From contig NZ_JABGCB010000019.1 in NCBI RefSeq assembly GCF_013149295.1, forward strand, positions 22,485 to 86,484: a DNA stretch of 64,000 nucleotides, written 5' to 3'. Shown here in pieces: positions 63,327 through 64,000 of this stretch (positions are counted from its first letter, which is position 1; every line of letters begins with the position of its first letter). The notes beneath the pieces are model-generated. The model saw nothing but the letters and a program-made list of their open reading frames with translations. It made no database searches and was not told the origin of the DNA. The DNA comes from Novosphingobium sp. SG751A. Lineage in GTDB: Bacteria > Pseudomonadota > Alphaproteobacteria > Sphingomonadales > Sphingomonadaceae. Position numbers and translations under genes: made by a program.

Positions 63327-63407
63327 CGTCCACTTCCCCTAACTTTTCCGCCCCAGCGACTGTCACGCGAGAGGGCCGATAGCCGTCCTTCGTACATGAG
63401 AGCGCGG
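63327..63407. repeat. 81-base degenerate repeat, copy 1 (R81a)
   Basis: Aligns without gaps to 63800-63880 at roughly three quarters identity by eye; shared strings include CCCCTAAC and CAGCGA. It starts seven bases after the stop of the lipoprotein gene. Confidence 0.65.
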
Positions 63408-63419
63408 AAGGGCAGCTCC

Positions 63420-63461
63420 CCACCAAATTTCGACGAAAAGCGCCTTTCCGGACACGGTGCT
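63420..63461. repeat. 42-base direct repeat, copy 2 (R42b)
   Basis: Identical to 62574-62615. It follows R81a by 12 bases and precedes the membrane-protein gene by 54. Confidence 0.75.
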
Positions 63462-63515
63462 GTTGCGGACGTTCGTTGAAATGATACTCAATGCATCGCG
63501 GTAAAGGGATGCTGT

Positions 63516-63791
63516 ATGAACTTCGGCAAAATATGGCGCTGGATCGATAATGATCTCAACCAAGCCCATCCATGGAGCTTGATGCTAATTTTGCTTCCTT
63601 TTCTGCCATTTGGTGCAGCTATCGGTTTTGGTGCAGCAGCAGGTTCCACCGATACCATGCTTGCGCTTGGTATGATCGTGGCTGCGCCTTGGTTCTTTTA
63701 TGCCTTCGTTTGGCGGGGAATGCGGCGAGTTATGCGCTCGACAAACGATTCCATTTCATCGTTCCGCCGAAAGAGTGACCGACTAGATTGA
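63516..63791 (+). CDS. Small two-helix membrane protein of unknown function
   Basis: A 91-residue protein with two hydrophobic helices (WSLMLILLPFLPFGAAIGFG and MLALGMIVAAPWFFYAFVW) and a basic C-terminus. AAAGGGA lies just upstream of the ATG. No family recognised. It is bracketed by R42b and R81b in the same way as the preceding lipoprotein gene. Confidence 0.5.
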   Translation: MNFGKIWRWIDNDLNQAHPWSLMLILLPFLPFGAAIGFGAAAGSTDTMLALGMIVAAPWFFYAFVWRGMRRVMRSTNDSISSFRRKSDRLD

Positions 63792-63799
63792 GCCAGTAT

Positions 63800-63880
63800 C
63801 GTCCGCTCCCCCTAACCTTCCCGCCGCAGCGATCGTTACGCATGAGGGTGGATAGGCGCCCTTTGTTCAGGGGGGCGAGG
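63800..63880. repeat. 81-base degenerate repeat, copy 2 (R81b)
   Basis: Ungapped partner of 63327-63407. It starts nine bases after the stop of the membrane-protein gene; no R42 copy follows inside the window. Confidence 0.65.
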
Positions 63881-63894
63881 CGCGTGGAATGGCC

Positions 63895-63983
63895 AGTGTT
63901 GGCGTAAGCTGATGGGGTGGACGCCCCCCGACGGCATCGATGTGCCATAGTGGAGGTGTTGAACACCACTGAAGGAGGCGTCC
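63895..63983 (+). mobile_element. Probable left end of an IS110-type element
   Basis: The region before the partial frame at 63984 is highly structured: GGACGCC (63919-63925) is inverted as GGCGTCC (63977-63983), enclosing a stem of the type AGTGG...AACACCACT. In IS110 elements the noncoding left end encodes the bridge RNA. The left boundary is not defined and the assignment rests on only six codons of the following frame. Confidence 0.35.
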
Positions 63984-64000
63984 GTGTCGGAGGTTATCAC
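63984..64000 (+). CDS. Start of a probable IS110-family transposase (partial)
   Basis: GTG with AAGGAGG seven bases upstream opens a frame reading (M)SEVIT before the window ends. Many IS110 transposases begin this way and continue IGLDLAK. Six codons are too few to be sure. Confidence 0.35.

Noticed and set aside
62574..63461. CRISPR array made of the 42-base repeats
   Set aside because: Only two copies about 850 bases apart with genes between them; spacer length and copy number do not fit a CRISPR.

Overview
This is a GC-rich alphaproteobacterial chromosome segment. It most resembles a sphingomonad (Sphingomonadales, Novosphingobium-like). That placement is inferred from the gene order (dciA, two DsbA-like genes, smc), the ribosomal cluster layout, the long basic tail on trigger factor, and a lignostilbene-dioxygenase-like gene. 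No 16S gene is present to confirm it.

Layout. 1-13.3 kb: cyclophilin end, mgtE, small conserved genes, nudC-mutY, dciA-dsbA-like-dsbA-like-smc, ubiA, rsmE and gshA. 13.3-23.1 kb: a large methyltransferase-like membrane protein, bamB with its TPR partner, a glycosyltransferase, an alpha/beta hydrolase, selO, an AstD-like dehydrogenase that has lost its catalytic residues, and rarD. 23.2-31.3 kb: clpX, clpP, a carotenoid-cleavage-type oxygenase, tig, tRNA-Leu(UAG), a small exported protein and sppA. 31.4-40.2 kb: pyrB with a metal-site-less dihydroorotase homologue, ybaK, an orphan chemoreceptor, rpsF-rpsR-rplI, an exported amidohydrolase and amn. 40.2-60.8 kb: the str-S10-spc-alpha cluster on the minus strand, read rpsL-rpsG-fusA-tuf-rpsJ ... 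rplQ. An acyltransferase gene sits between rpmD and rplO. 61.2-64 kb: an accessory tail of small exported or membrane proteins with lower GC, two kinds of direct repeat, and what looks like the left end of an IS110-type element.

Many translation genes (rpsL, tuf, rpsJ, rpsM, rplO, rpsF, tRNA-Leu) share one promoter shape: a TTGNC-like -35, 16-17 bases, a TAAGGG/TAGGGG-like -10, then a GC-rich start region. Several are followed by hairpin-plus-T-run leaders. The ribosomal cluster therefore looks like several separately started and attenuated units rather than one transcript.

The observations most worth a second look are the pseudo-dehydrogenase, the insulated acyltransferase insertion, the leader/attenuator structures in the ribosomal cluster, and the repeat-gene-repeat modules at the right end.
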